DNA of 64,000 nt from JADZFO01 sp964512635 (GTDB lineage Bacteria > 4484-113 > JAFGCY01): the NCBI GenBank assembly GCA_964512635.1, contig CAZEJB010000005.1, positions 1-64,000 on the forward strand, written 5' to 3'. The stretch's first letter is position 1; every line of letters begins with the position of its first letter. Both the position numbers and the translations under genes were made by a program. Below are positions 1 through 8,637 of this stretch, in pieces. The notes beneath the pieces were generated by a model. The model was not told the DNA's origin, ran no database searches, and saw only the letters and a list, made by a program, of their open reading frames with translations.

Positions 1-509
1 TCCTCCGCGCCGTTGCAGGCCAGCACCGCGCCCTTGATGTCGCCCTTGCCCGCCGGTTTTTCGGTGCCAAGGAAGCCGTGGAAGCTGACCACCGCCTTCA
101 GGTCAGCACCGGTGCGGGCCAGCTCCAGGGCCGTGCGGCCGCCAAAGCAGTAGCCGATCGCGGCGCAGCGCGAACTGTCCGCCTCAGGCTGTGCCTGCAT
201 TGCGGCGAAGCCGGCCTGCGCGCGGCGGCGCCACAGCGGCGTGTCCTTGATATAGATTCCGATGGTCGCCGAAGCGTCCTGAACATTGTCCGGGCGCACG
301 CCCTGGCCGAAGATGTCGAGGATAAAGGCGCAGTAGCCCAGCTCGGCCAGCATCGCCGCGCGCTTGCGTTCGGGCTCGCCGATGCCCATCCAGGCGTGGC
401 CGATCAGCACCGCCGGCCGCGGCCCGGCCGCGCTGTCGTCATAAACGAACACGCCCTCGCAGGCCGTGCCGTCGCAGTCGTAAACCACTGTCTTGCTGAT
501 GATCGCCAT
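1..509 (-). CDS. Dienelactone hydrolase family protein (3' end cut by window edge)
   Basis: Alpha/beta-hydrolase of the dienelactone hydrolase family, cytoplasmic, probably hydrolysing small esters or lactones; the true substrate is unknown. The visible 169 residues start MAIISKTVVYDCDGTACEG, carry the oxyanion-side segment PAVLIGHAWMG, and have the nucleophile-elbow motif GYCFGG with the Cys that this family uses in place of Ser. The Asp and His of the triad lie beyond the window. The ATG at 507-509 is chosen because GGAG sits 9 nt upstream on the minus strand. The gene is monocistronic as far as visible, with a dockerin lipoprotein upstream on the same strand. The family call rests on fold and motif; the specific reaction is not inferable. 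Confidence 0.85.
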   Translation of the reverse strand, partial: MAIISKTVVYDCDGTACEGVFVYDDSAAGPRPAVLIGHAWMGIGEPERKRAAMLAELGYCAFILDIFGQGVRPDNVQDASATIGIYIKDTPLWRRRAQAGFAAMQAQPEADSSRCAAIGYCFGGRTALELARTGADLKAVVSFHGFLGTEKPAGKGDIKGAVLACNGAE

Positions 510-593
510 GCCAGGAAACTCCGACAGATTTGGGATACAGCAAGTATATGCCAACCCGAACATCCGGGTTGGATTAGTGTGGCAGTTCATGGC

Positions 594-2564
594 TCAGGGA
601 ATATGGAACTCCGGCGATTCATCACCCGTCAGCACTCCCAGTGTCGGAACCAGCCAGACACTGGAACCAGGCGAAGGCGGCTGAGCGAAGCTGATACTGA
701 AGCTGAGACGCTCAACAGTTCTATCTCCGACACCTGAAGAGAGCGGGACGTATCCCGCCGAACGACCTTCGACCGGATCAAGGGCAGCTGGATCCTGGAC
801 CATAACGTTGAACCCGTCAATACTTTGTAGGTATCTAAGAAACACAGAGCTCGCGTCGCTGACACTAACGTATCCATCATTGTTGTAATCAGCCAGCCAG
901 GTCGCTGACTCAGCCGGGTAATCGATGGTTTTGCGTCCCAGCTGTCTTTTGAGAATTTCTTCGAAATCAAAGTAATCAACCCTGCCGTTCTGGTTGCCGT
1001 CGGGAGCGCAAAAGTACCGCCAGCTCAATGTGCCAGTTGACGCGTTCCAGGAGAACTGCGGATCAAGATATCCCGAATAGTATTCATTGTCAGTGCTGTC
1101 ACCGAGCATCGAGACGGTTAAGCTCTTATCCAGCGCGGCCTGCGGACCACGCCGTAATAGCCCCAGCAAAACAGGTGTCTTGTAGCCGTTCGTGGCCTCA
1201 TTATCAAAGTTGCGCGCAAACCAGGCCCGGCCGGTTTCCTGCAAGTACGCCGGGCTCTCCAGGGAAGTGATGCCATACGGACCTGTCAGGCTGATCTCTT
1301 CCAGGGGGATATGGCTAAAGCGGGCTGGGTCAAAGCTGATACCGCCCATCAGGATGTCTGGCGCCTCAAACACGTCGGCATAAACCACAATCAGCAGCTC
1401 TGTTCCGTAGTCATGAACCTGCATTTCATAGTCGGAAATTTCGCCGCCAAACATGAAGCTGTCGGGATCAATCTCCAGCCCGAACTGCTCGCTGGAGGCT
1501 ACTCCTGTCTCTATAGACTGCGTGGGCAGATAAAAGACCTTGCCGTCAGCACTGCTGCCCTGGACCCAGTAATCCAGTCCGGGACTCACCCGCTCAAAGT
1601 CCAGATAGTTCCGCACATTGCCTGCGTTGTCTGCAGGCGTGGGCATGGCTTCAAATGTGGAGACAGCTTCAACTCGCGGATGCAGGTCGTCCGCGGTGGG
1701 CATGTCCTGTTGTGTGCTGGCACTTGCGAATAACTGGAGCCTTGACGGAAGGATATGACCATAGTTAAGTCCTATGAGGGTCAGATCCGCCGCGTTGATA
1801 ATGTCGTCATTGTTGCCATCGATATGCCGGATAGCGTCCCAGTCGGACGTTTGAGTGGATGCCGAATCAGCCCGGCGTCCCAGGTTGGCGGCAATCGGAA
1901 CGAGGTCAGTGATGCTGACCCTGCCATCCAGGTTGTAGTCCCCTCGCAGCTTGCGGGTTGTTACAGTAAACCGCTGATCCATGACTTCATATGAAAGGCT
2001 GGCATCCCAGACAGCTGAATCGGGCGGTGCATCCGACAAAGCTGCTCGCGAGACGGGTGCTGGCCTGAAGCGCAGCTCCAGTAGCGCCACTTGCCCGTCG
2101 GCGGAACCATGCAATTCCTGCGCACTCGTGCCGGCTCCTTTGTCTATTGCGCCAAGCTCAATGCGCCCTGGCACCGTTTCGTGAGCCAGCACAAGAGTGT
2201 CGATGTCCTGATCGCTCTCGGGTACTTTGATTGAGTCGAGGCTGAAAAGAGCGCCGTCAAACTGCAAAGCACAGAACAGTCCCCTCTTCAGACTTGAGGC
2301 TTTCCCTGTCACGATGAGCGTATCGCCACGCGGCCCGCACGCGAGTGAAAGGCCGTCAATATCTTCAGGGTAGCCATATCTGTCATCTTCCAGGAGAGTC
2401 ACTATCCGAAACTGGCTGGGTTGAATCTGAAGCGCGCTGCTTGGCGGAGCAGTAAGGTAGGCGCCATGGTCCTTAGCTAGATTCTCAGGCGAGCCGCCTG
2501 TGCAACCTAGAATGTTGGCTGCCGCCAGGAATACCGGAATAGCAGGAAGGATGTATCTGCGCAT
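594..2564 (-). CDS. Secreted lipoprotein with two dockerin-type modules and cohesin-like regions
   Basis: Exported lipoprotein of 656 residues. The N-terminus MRRYILPAIPVFLAAANILGC is a signal peptide with an ILGC lipobox. Residues about 60-200 look like a cohesin-type beta-sandwich. A dockerin-like pair of calcium loops follows at about 207-275 (GDYNLDGRVSITDL and DGNNDDIINAADL). A second cohesin-like stretch lies at about 385-510. A second dockerin-like pair sits at about 520-590 (DGNQNGRVDYFDF and DYNNDGYVSVSDA). The ATG is preceded by GAGGTG with good spacing. Function is unknown: dockerin loops in such lineages often stabilise extracellular proteins rather than build cellulosomes. No enzyme domain is visible. 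Related module order occurs in the 32.7-38.1 kb lipoproteins. Confidence 0.8.
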   Translation of the reverse strand: MRRYILPAIPVFLAAANILGCTGGSPENLAKDHGAYLTAPPSSALQIQPSQFRIVTLLEDDRYGYPEDIDGLSLACGPRGDTLIVTGKASSLKRGLFCALQFDGALFSLDSIKVPESDQDIDTLVLAHETVPGRIELGAIDKGAGTSAQELHGSADGQVALLELRFRPAPVSRAALSDAPPDSAVWDASLSYEVMDQRFTVTTRKLRGDYNLDGRVSITDLVPIAANLGRRADSASTQTSDWDAIRHIDGNNDDIINAADLTLIGLNYGHILPSRLQLFASASTQQDMPTADDLHPRVEAVSTFEAMPTPADNAGNVRNYLDFERVSPGLDYWVQGSSADGKVFYLPTQSIETGVASSEQFGLEIDPDSFMFGGEISDYEMQVHDYGTELLIVVYADVFEAPDILMGGISFDPARFSHIPLEEISLTGPYGITSLESPAYLQETGRAWFARNFDNEATNGYKTPVLLGLLRRGPQAALDKSLTVSMLGDSTDNEYYSGYLDPQFSWNASTGTLSWRYFCAPDGNQNGRVDYFDFEEILKRQLGRKTIDYPAESATWLADYNNDGYVSVSDASSVFLRYLQSIDGFNVMVQDPAALDPVEGRSAGYVPLSSGVGDRTVERLSFSISFAQPPSPGSSVWLVPTLGVLTGDESPEFHIP

Positions 2565-2695
2565 CGCGCACCTCAGCCGGTCGTGTTGTCATTTACAGAC
2601 TAACACATTGAAGCAGGAAATGCTTGCACAGGCAGGCCAGCTCAGGTTCGGCGGTCAACACAAAGCTCTGTAGTGCAGCTGTCTGCTTTGATGAT

Positions 2696-2726
2696 TTGCT
2701 GGCACCGGCCGCGTCTGGTCTATACT
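2696..2726 (+). promoter_or_regulatory. Candidate sigma70-type promoter for moxR
   Basis: TATACT at 2721-2726 lies 44 nt before the moxR start, with TTGCTG at 2696-2701 as a weak -35 at 19 nt spacing. The -10 is near consensus; the -35 is poor, so only the -10 is reasonably supported. Confidence 0.4.
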
Positions 2727-2770
2727 TTCAGCACTAAGCGGGACAGCCCGCATAAGGGGACAGGCAAGGC

Positions 2771-3808
2771 ATGGATTCATCCGGAGCGATGTCGGGGGCC
2801 GGCGGCAGTTTAAGCCCGCAGCAGGTGGAACAGCTCTGCGCGGAGTTCCGCCGCGACTTTGACGCGGTGGCGGCCGAGGTAGGCAAGGTCATCGTGGGCC
2901 AGCGCGATGTGGTGCGCGAGGTGCTGATCACCATGCTGGCCGACGGCCATGCGCTGCTGGAAGGCGTGCCCGGCCTGGCCAAGACCCTCCTGATCCGCAG
3001 CCTCGGCCAGGTGGTCGACCTGCAGTTCAGCCGCATCCAGTTCACGCCGGACCTGATGCCCTCCGACATTACCGGCACCAACATCATCGAAGAAGACGAG
3101 CGCGGGCATAAGAACTACAAGTTCCTCTCCGGCCCGGTCTTCGCCAACCTCGTGCTGGCCGACGAAATCAACCGCGCCACCCCCAAGACCCAGTCGGCGA
3201 TGCTCGAGTCGATGCAGGAGCGCACGGTCACGGTCTACGGCGAGCGCCGCGAGCTGCCGGTGCCCTTCCTCGTACTGGCAACCCAGAACCCGCTGGAGCA
3301 GGAAGGCACCTACCCCCTGCCTGAAGCCCAGCTCGACCGCTTCCTGCTGAAGATCCTCGTGCCCTTCCCCGCCGAGGCCGACCTGATGGAGATCATCGAG
3401 CGCACGACCACGCAGAGCATGCCGGTGCCGCGCAAGGTGATCTCGGGCGCGCGCATCCTTGAGATGAAGGACCTGGTGCGGCGGGTCGCCGCCGCGCCGC
3501 ATGTGATCCGCTATGCCGTGCGCCTGGTGCTGGCCAGCCACCCCGACAACCCGCGCGCCCCGGAGAGCGTCAAGCGCTACAGCCGCTATGGCGCCAGCCC
3601 GCGCGCCGTGCAGGCGCTGATCCTCGGCGGCAAGGTGATGGCGCTGCTGGACGGCCGCTTCAACCTGGCCTATGACGATGTCAAGCGCCTGGCCCTGCCG
3701 GCCCTGCGCCACCGCGTGATCACCAACTTCGAGGCCGAGGCCGAGGGTGTAACCGCCGACACACTGGTGAAGGACATCATCACCGCGGTGCCGCAAAGCG
3801 CGGAGTAG
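2771..3808 (+). CDS. MoxR-family AAA+ ATPase
   Basis: AAA+ ATPase of the MoxR/RavA type, a chaperone-like motor that usually helps assemble or activate membrane-associated vWA or DUF58 partners. It has 345 residues, normal for the family. Walker A GVPGLAKT is at 65-72, Walker B LVLADEIN at about 117-124, and the conserved QNPLEQEGTYPLPEAQLDRF region follows; the C-terminal lid domain is intact. AAGGGGA upstream supports the ATG at 2771. The usual downstream DUF58/vWA genes are absent: an AbiE toxin-antitoxin module begins immediately after the stop codon, and a 120-bp piece of this gene (3486-3605) recurs at 5559-5678. This suggests the original operon was interrupted by insertion and rearrangement. 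Confidence 0.92.
   Translation: MDSSGAMSGAGGSLSPQQVEQLCAEFRRDFDAVAAEVGKVIVGQRDVVREVLITMLADGHALLEGVPGLAKTLLIRSLGQVVDLQFSRIQFTPDLMPSDITGTNIIEEDERGHKNYKFLSGPVFANLVLADEINRATPKTQSAMLESMQERTVTVYGERRELPVPFLVLATQNPLEQEGTYPLPEAQLDRFLLKILVPFPAEADLMEIIERTTTQSMPVPRKVISGARILEMKDLVRRVAAAPHVIRYAVRLVLASHPDNPRAPESVKRYSRYGASPRAVQALILGGKVMALLDGRFNLAYDDVKRLALPALRHRVITNFEAEAEGVTADTLVKDIITAVPQSAE
3798..3808 (+). repeat. 11-bp direct repeat at left edge of AbiE insertion
   Basis: GCGCGGAGTAG spans the moxR stop codon here and recurs at 5674-5684, at the end of the copied moxR fragment. The two copies bracket the whole AbiE segment, as would be left by recombination or template switching at short homology. Confidence 0.6.
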
Positions 3809-3813
3809 GTTGT

Positions 3814-3859
3814 GGATAATAATACCAGCACTTATTAGCAAATGCTGGTATTCTTATCC
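3814..3859 (+). promoter_or_regulatory. Large inverted-repeat operator before abiEi
   Basis: Two 17-bp arms (3814-3830 and 3843-3859) are inverted with one mismatch (3820/3853) around a 12-bp spacer; the cores are AATACCAGCA and TGCTGGTATT. The dyad ends 5 bp before the AbiEi start codon. AbiEi antitoxins are known to repress their own operon by binding inverted repeats in the promoter, so this is the expected autoregulatory site. It could also act as a hairpin ending moxR transcripts, but no T-tract follows. Confidence 0.75.
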
Positions 3860-3864
3860 AGTCA

Positions 3865-4506
3865 ATGGATCCCGCGGACACCAAAACAGGCAAGCTAACA
3901 CCCGCCCTTGAGCGTTCAATCCAAACCATAAGGGGACTGGGTGGAATGGTGCGCACATCGTCAGCCCAAAAGGCAGGAATACACACCAGAGATCTGTATC
4001 TTCTTAGGGACATGGGGGTTCTACGTATGCTTGAGAGAGGACTCTATGGCCTAGCAGACTGGGAACCACCGAGCAAGCCGGACCTGATTCAGATAGCGCT
4101 AAAGATGCCCAACGCAATAATCTGCCTGCTCTCGGCGCTGAGCTTTTATGAGCTGACAACTAACATTCCCCATGAAGTACACGTTGCTCTGAGGAGGGGC
4201 AGTGAACCACCAAGACTGACATGGCCACCGCTGAAGGTCTACTGGTTCTCGGAAGCGGCCTATGAGGAGGGGATTCGAACCCCCGAGGTAGACAGTGTGA
4301 ATATCAAAATCTACAGCGAAGAGAAGACGCTGGCAGACTGTTTCAAGTACCGCAACAAGATTGGACTGGACGTCTGCATTGAAGCTATGCGGCTTTACTA
4401 TGAACGCCGCAAATGGAAACTGGATGATCTGCGACGCTACGCCAAGGTCGACCGAGTCTGGGCAGCGATGCAGCCCTACGTCGACTCACTGTGGACGGGG
4501 CAATGA
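3865..4506 (+). CDS. abiEi: AbiEi antitoxin / transcriptional regulator
   Basis: Antitoxin and autorepressor of a type IV (AbiE) toxin-antitoxin pair. The 213-residue protein has an N-terminal winged-helix region with the typical stretch LRDMGVLRMLERGLYGLAD (about residues 47-65). The C-terminal antitoxin domain contains the family-like SALSFYEL and EEKTLADCFKYRNKIG. The start codon follows a large palindromic operator. The stop overlaps the toxin start as ATGA, indicating coupled translation. The gene is visibly AT-richer than moxR and the following genes, consistent with horizontal acquisition. The AbiEi identification is firm; phage protection by this copy is inference. Confidence 0.9.
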   Translation: MDPADTKTGKLTPALERSIQTIRGLGGMVRTSSAQKAGIHTRDLYLLRDMGVLRMLERGLYGLADWEPPSKPDLIQIALKMPNAIICLLSALSFYELTTNIPHEVHVALRRGSEPPRLTWPPLKVYWFSEAAYEEGIRTPEVDSVNIKIYSEEKTLADCFKYRNKIGLDVCIEAMRLYYERRKWKLDDLRRYAKVDRVWAAMQPYVDSLWTGQ

Positions 4507-5483
4507 AGAACCTGGGCGCTTCAATACGCGCAAGGCTGCTCAACCAAGCCAAGGCAGAAGGCAGGCCCTTCGCTGAGCTGTTGCAGTACTATGGTATGGA
4601 GCGCTTCCTGTACAGACTTTCCCAGTCAAAACATCGGTCGCAATTCGTGCTAAAGGGCGCCTTACTGCTCGTGCAACTGCTACCCGCGCGAGGACGCCCC
4701 ACAAGAGATATGGATCTGCTTGGCAGAACAGACCACGACCCAGTAAAAGTGACACAGGTTGTCAAAGAAATTTGCCAGACGGTAGTCGCTGAAGACGGCT
4801 TGGTCTTTCCGCCAGACACAGTTGAAACGGAGGCCATTACACATCAAGTTGACTACGCGGGGATTCGGGCCAGATTCCTCGGATTGCTAGACGGCGCCAG
4901 GATTCCCATGCAGCTCGATATAGGCATAGGCGATGTTGTCTACCCGGACCCGATACTACGAGAATATCCATCAATGCTCGACATGCCAAGCGGGCAACTG
5001 CTGACCTACCCATTGGAAACAGTCGTTGCTGAGAAGACAGAGGCGCTGCTCTGTCTGGGGATGGTCAACAGCCGCCTTAAGGACTATTACGACCTGTGGA
5101 GGATCTCCGAGACTTGCAGGTTTGATAGCAAGATGCTTACAGAGGCGCTATTGCGGACTTGCAGACATAGAAGGACTACTCTCCAATCGGAGCCAACTGG
5201 TCTGAGTGTTGAGTATGCAAAGGAGAAGCGACAATCCTGGCAGACTTTTCTTAAGCGGATCGACCATGAAGTAGACCCGGGATCAGGGGCCGATGAACTG
5301 ATGATCATCATAGAAAAGCTGCGCGCATTCCTTCTACCGCTCATAACTCAAGCGTTGGCGCAGCCGCGCTTTAACGATGATCCTGATCAACCGGTCGACC
5401 AGCCAAGAGAAGATCAAACAGCAGCAGAATCAAATAAGTGGCATTGGCCGCCTGGTGGCCCATGGCGCAGCGGGCCCAGTTGA
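4503..5483 (+). CDS. abiEii: AbiEii nucleotidyltransferase toxin
   Basis: Toxin of the AbiE pair, a DNA polymerase-beta-like nucleotidyltransferase thought to modify RNA and halt growth, for example during phage infection. In 326 residues it shows KGALLL at 51-56, the catalytic TRDMDLL at 67-73 with the metal-binding Asp pair D69/D71, LDIGIGD, and the conserved EKTEAL...NSRLKDYYDLW segment. The C-terminus WPPGGPWRSGPS resembles the usual GGPW end of the family. The ATG at 4503 overlaps the antitoxin stop (ATGA); an upstream in-frame GTG at 4491 is less likely. All catalytic motifs are intact, so the gene appears functional. Confidence 0.9.
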   Translation: MKNLGASIRARLLNQAKAEGRPFAELLQYYGMERFLYRLSQSKHRSQFVLKGALLLVQLLPARGRPTRDMDLLGRTDHDPVKVTQVVKEICQTVVAEDGLVFPPDTVETEAITHQVDYAGIRARFLGLLDGARIPMQLDIGIGDVVYPDPILREYPSMLDMPSGQLLTYPLETVVAEKTEALLCLGMVNSRLKDYYDLWRISETCRFDSKMLTEALLRTCRHRRTTLQSEPTGLSVEYAKEKRQSWQTFLKRIDHEVDPGSGADELMIIIEKLRAFLLPLITQALAQPRFNDDPDQPVDQPREDQTAAESNKWHWPPGGPWRSGPS

Positions 5484-5558
5484 TTGAAACGCTACGCTTG
5501 AGCTCGTTCTTGCTGCGCGCAAAAGTAATCAGCCTGACCTTTCTGGCCCTGCTGACCT

Positions 5559-5684
5559 TCGCCGCCGCGCCGCATGTGATCCGCTATGCCGTGCGCCTGG
5601 TGCTGGCCAGCCACCCCGACAACCCGCGCGCCCCGGAGAGCGTCAAGCGCTACAGCCGCTATGGCGCCAGCCCGCGCGGAGTAG
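5559..5684 (+). pseudogene. Copied internal fragment of moxR
   Basis: Bases 5559-5678 are identical to 3486-3605 inside moxR (120 bp, no mismatch by eye), covering the segment ending RYSRYGASPR. The copy then joins at the shared GCGCG directly to GAGTAG, the sequence of the moxR stop codon. It therefore looks like a moxR 3' end with an internal deletion of about 190 bp. It has no start or ATPase motifs and cannot be a gene. Identity without divergence implies a recent event, or an assembly artefact. Confidence 0.85.
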
Positions 5685-5839
5685 CTGGAGCCGCGCTGGT
5701 CCAAGGTGATGTTCCGCTTTCCAGGCAGCCGAAGCTCGTCATCCTGAAAGTCGCCTGCCGCCATTCAGGCTGCTGTTTTCTGCATTTCCACCAGGTCTGT
5801 GTTACAACCACTGGATAATCTCAGGTGGGAGAGCTTGCT

Positions 5840-6286
5840 ATGGGTCTGTTGTTAATCTCCGCGGCACGCCCAAGTGCTGCAAACCTTCTTGCACGCTGCC
5901 TGTTGCTGCTTGTCATTCTGACCTGCGCCGGCTGCGCCAAGAAGACAATCCAGAATTTTCAGGGTGACGATCTCAAAATGGTCGAGGCCGCCCAGGTGCT
6001 GGTGGTCGCGATCAACAGCTACCACAGCGACACCGCCGACTGGCCCGAAAACCTCGCCGATGTGCGGGAGAAGCTGCCGCCGATGACGAGCTGGCCGGTC
6101 AACCCCTATAACGGCAACGAGATTAGTGACACCGGCACGGCGGAGTTCGACCCGGCGACGAGCATCGGCAATGTCTTTTACGAGAAGTTCCGCCGCGAGG
6201 ACCAGATCATGAACTACCGCCTGCATGTTTTCGGTGACAAGGGCAAACTGATGATCTTTGGTAACACCGCCTTCGGCGCGGAATAG
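5840..6286 (+). CDS. Small predicted lipoprotein with pseudopilin-like C-terminus
   Basis: Exported protein of 148 residues with a hydrophobic N-terminus ending TCAGC, a weak lipobox (Cys instead of Leu at -3). The mature part contains SWPVNPYNGNEI and ends MNYRLHVFGDKGKLMIFGN. This resembles the C-terminal half of type II secretion pseudopilins (NPYNG and a final glycine-rich strand), but a prepilin peptidase site is lacking. The ATG at 5840 is chosen over an in-frame GTG at 5825 because GGGAGAG lies 7 nt before it. No recognised family; the function is unknown. Confidence 0.65.
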   Translation: MGLLLISAARPSAANLLARCLLLLVILTCAGCAKKTIQNFQGDDLKMVEAAQVLVVAINSYHSDTADWPENLADVREKLPPMTSWPVNPYNGNEISDTGTAEFDPATSIGNVFYEKFRREDQIMNYRLHVFGDKGKLMIFGNTAFGAE

Positions 6287-6340
6287 AAGAAGGCCGGTCG
6301 GCAGACCGCCATCACTTCCGGCGCGAGCTATGCTCTCCCG

Positions 6341-6538
6341 ATGGGCCGCAAGCTTCTCTTTGGCATCCTGGCGATCATCCTAATCGCCGGCCTTGGCGCG
6401 GTGCTGCTGCTCGGCGAACAGCCCAGCCTGCGCCTGCTGCTCTGCGGCATCGCCGTCCTCGGCGGCATTGCGCTGGTGATCGCACGGCCGGCGGCGGGCA
6501 ATATCATTACTCATCCCCATCAAGAGACTGCGAAATGA
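6341..6538 (+). CDS. Small two-helix membrane protein
   Basis: Protein of 65 residues with two hydrophobic segments (about 4-24 and 31-47) and a short polar tail ending HPHQETAK. Its stop overlaps the start of the next gene as ATGA at 6535-6538, so the two are probably co-translated. No family is recognised. The overlap and the clean membrane topology are the main reasons to believe it is real. Confidence 0.55.
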   Translation: MGRKLLFGILAIILIAGLGAVLLLGEQPSLRLLLCGIAVLGGIALVIARPAAGNIITHPHQETAK

Positions 6539-7164
6539 AATACGACATCCGCACCGACAACCCCTTGACCGACGCCGCCTGCAAGGAGGCCACCGGGCGT
6601 ACGCTGAAGCAGTGGTTCGACTGGCTGGACGGCGTGGACGCGCTGAAGATCGGCCGCCGTGAGAGCTGCACAAAGATCTATGAAGACACCGGGATCAGCC
6701 GGGGCAGCGACTGGTGGGTGGTCAGCATCGCCGTGGAGTACGAGCTGGCCCGCGCCCCGAAGAAGAAGGACGGCCTGGCCGAGGGCTATGGCATCTGCGT
6801 GACCAAGTCGATCAACGCGCCGCTGGATGCGCTGTGGTCCGCCTGGACGGCGCCGGCGCAGCTCAGCAAGTGGTTCGGCCCCGGCTTCAAGCTCGAGCTG
6901 AAGGACGGCGGCGCCTGGAGTAATAAGGATGGCGACCAGGGCAGCTTCCTGCGGGTGCGCGAGGGCAAGGACCTGCGCTTCTCCTTTGAGAACCCGGCCC
7001 TCTCCAGCGCAAGCACTGTGGACGTGGTGCCGACCGCCAAGGGCGAAGGCAAGAGCCATGTGATGCTGAACCACACGCGGATCCAGACCCGCGCTGAGGC
7101 CGACGGCCTGCGCCGCGGCTGGGGCAGCGCCTTCGACGCGCTCAAAAAGTTGCTCGAAGCCTAG
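6535..7164 (+). CDS. DUF4287/SRPBCC (AHSA1-like) domain protein
   Basis: Cytoplasmic protein of 209 residues. The N-terminal part (1-75) with EATGRTLKQWFDWLDG and RGSDWWVVSIAVEYE matches the DUF4287-type helical domain. The C-terminal part (about 80-209), beginning CVTKSINAPLDALWSAWTAPAQLSKWFGP, is a START-like SRPBCC domain of the AHSA1 group, a hydrophobic-ligand-binding fold. The fusion is known in other bacteria and its ligand is unknown. The start overlaps the small membrane protein upstream. Confidence 0.8.
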   Translation: MKYDIRTDNPLTDAACKEATGRTLKQWFDWLDGVDALKIGRRESCTKIYEDTGISRGSDWWVVSIAVEYELARAPKKKDGLAEGYGICVTKSINAPLDALWSAWTAPAQLSKWFGPGFKLELKDGGAWSNKDGDQGSFLRVREGKDLRFSFENPALSSASTVDVVPTAKGEGKSHVMLNHTRIQTRAEADGLRRGWGSAFDALKKLLEA

Positions 7165-7348
7165 TTTCCGCCCTTCCGGACGCTGCGCAACAGTGGCTAT
7201 AGTGACGCGTGAAACAAGGTCAGTTGTGCTGGTTAAAGCTGGATGTTCTAATTACGAGGCTATATATCAGATTTCATCAGACTCAGATGCAGAGCTTTGC
7301 GCGCGCGGGTATCTTCATCCGTCAGAACTGAGTCAGGGAGGACTTCAG

Positions 7349-7753
7349 ATGTTGATGGAATGGAGCAGCAGCCTCAGTGTTGAGGTCAGCCAGATAGACG
7401 CCGAGCACCGCGGTCTTGTCAGCACGATCAACGAGTTGCACGATGCGATGCTGCACGCCAAGGGCAAGGAAGTGGTTGGCGGGATCATCGAGCGCCTGGC
7501 GCGCTATGCCGTGCATCACTTTGCCACCGAAGAAAAGATGATGCAGCAGGTGCACTACCCCGGCTTTGCCCTGCACAAGGCCGAGCATGACGCCTTCGTC
7601 AAGAAGGTCGCGCACTTCAAGGAGGAGTACGGTCAGGGGAAAGTGATGCTGACCACCGAGGTTATCAATTACCTCAAGGACTGGCTGAAGCACCACATCA
7701 TGGAGACCGACAAGAAGTACACCCAGAGCCTGCACGCCGCCGGTATTCATTAG
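7349..7753 (+). CDS. Bacteriohemerythrin
   Basis: Soluble four-helix di-iron protein that reversibly binds oxygen. The 134 residues contain every expected metal ligand in order: H20, H57 and E61 (HHFATEE), H76 and H80 (HKAEH), H116 and D121 (HHIMETD). The ATG at 7349 follows GGGAGGA by 6 nt. An upstream in-frame ATG at 7193 would add 52 residues with no similarity to hemerythrins and was rejected. The gene stands alone, with a convergent gene downstream. It suggests handling of oxygen or nitric oxide in microaerobic conditions. Confidence 0.92.
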   Translation: MLMEWSSSLSVEVSQIDAEHRGLVSTINELHDAMLHAKGKEVVGGIIERLARYAVHHFATEEKMMQQVHYPGFALHKAEHDAFVKKVAHFKEEYGQGKVMLTTEVINYLKDWLKHHIMETDKKYTQSLHAAGIH

Positions 7754-7799
7754 GGCGAAGGAGGCCATGCCGGCCAAGGGCGGCGCAGGCGTGATGTAG

Positions 7800-8521
7800 C
7801 TAGTCCGCGCTGTGGGTCAGCAGCCAGACAAGGCTGACCCACAGTACGGGCGTCAGCACATTTACCCCCAGCTCCAGCGGCGAGAAATCGCGGTAGGGAT
7901 GCCAGATCTGCAGGGTCTCGCAGAAGGCGCCCCAGCCCGAGCAGACNNNNNNNNNNNNNNNNNNNNNNNNNNNNNNNNNNNNNNNNNNNNNNNNNNNNNN
8001 NNNNNNNNNNNNNNNNNNNNNNNNNNNNNNNNNNNNNNNNNNNNNNGGTAGGGATGCCAGATCTGCAGGGTCTCGCAGAAGGCGCCCCAGCCCGAGCAGA
8101 CGAGTACGGTCCGCAGTCCGGCACCGGGAACATCCCACAGGCCGAGCCACAATCGAAAGCGCGCGAGCAGAGTGCCCGCCGGCCCCGGCAGGCCCGCCGC
8201 GGCTTTCTGGGCTGCGGCCTTGCGCCGCGCGGAGATTGCGCGGGTTGACTGGCCGCGCTGCTGCGCCGCTCCGGGCAGCGCGGCGGCCAGGTACTCCGCC
8301 GGATAGCGCCAGCTCAGGCGATAGCTCAGGCTGAAGGCCGAGAGCATGCCGAAGTGCTTGGGCACGTCCTGCCAGTCGACTTCCCACCAGGGCGGGGCCC
8401 AGATGCTGATCTTCAGTGTGATCACATGCCCCAGAAAGACCAGCGCGCCCAGCCCCAGCGCAAAGAAGCGCAGCCAGTTCAGGCGTGTCGGCAGGCTGGC
8501 TGGGCTGGACCGAGGCGGCAT
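7800..8521 (-). CDS. VanZ-like membrane protein, split by assembly gap
   Basis: Small integral membrane protein of the VanZ-like family. The N-terminal piece begins MPPRSSPASLPTRLNW. The C-terminal signature CETLQIWHPYRDFSPLELGVN matches the Q-x-R-xx-(D/E)-xxxN pattern of VanZ proteins. As assembled, the frame breaks at 100 Ns flanked by identical 55-bp copies. Removing the Ns and one copy (155 bp) restores a single frame of 188 residues ending LLTHSAD. The break is thus an artefact, not a real frameshift. The function of VanZ-like proteins outside vancomycin clusters is poorly defined. Confidence 0.75.
7892..8101. other. Scaffold gap with duplicated contig ends
   Basis: 100 Ns at 7947-8046 are flanked by identical 55-bp copies (7892-7946 and 8047-8101). 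This is the pattern left when two overlapping contigs are scaffolded without merging. The true sequence probably lacks the Ns and one copy. Confidence 0.93.
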
Positions 8522-8637
8522 TGCGCCCAGAGTTTACTGGCTGCAGGACGGAGTCCCGGCTTGTTACCCGCTGACACAGGAGCTGCTGATGCGTACTTTG
8601 AACTTTCTTTTGCTAAGGGAGCTGGACGAAGCCGGGC

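Noticed and set aside
5438..5818. Plus-strand frame covering the copied moxR fragment as a real gene
   Set aside because: It is a chance fusion of AbiEii end, moxR copy and spacer sequence with no ribosome binding site.
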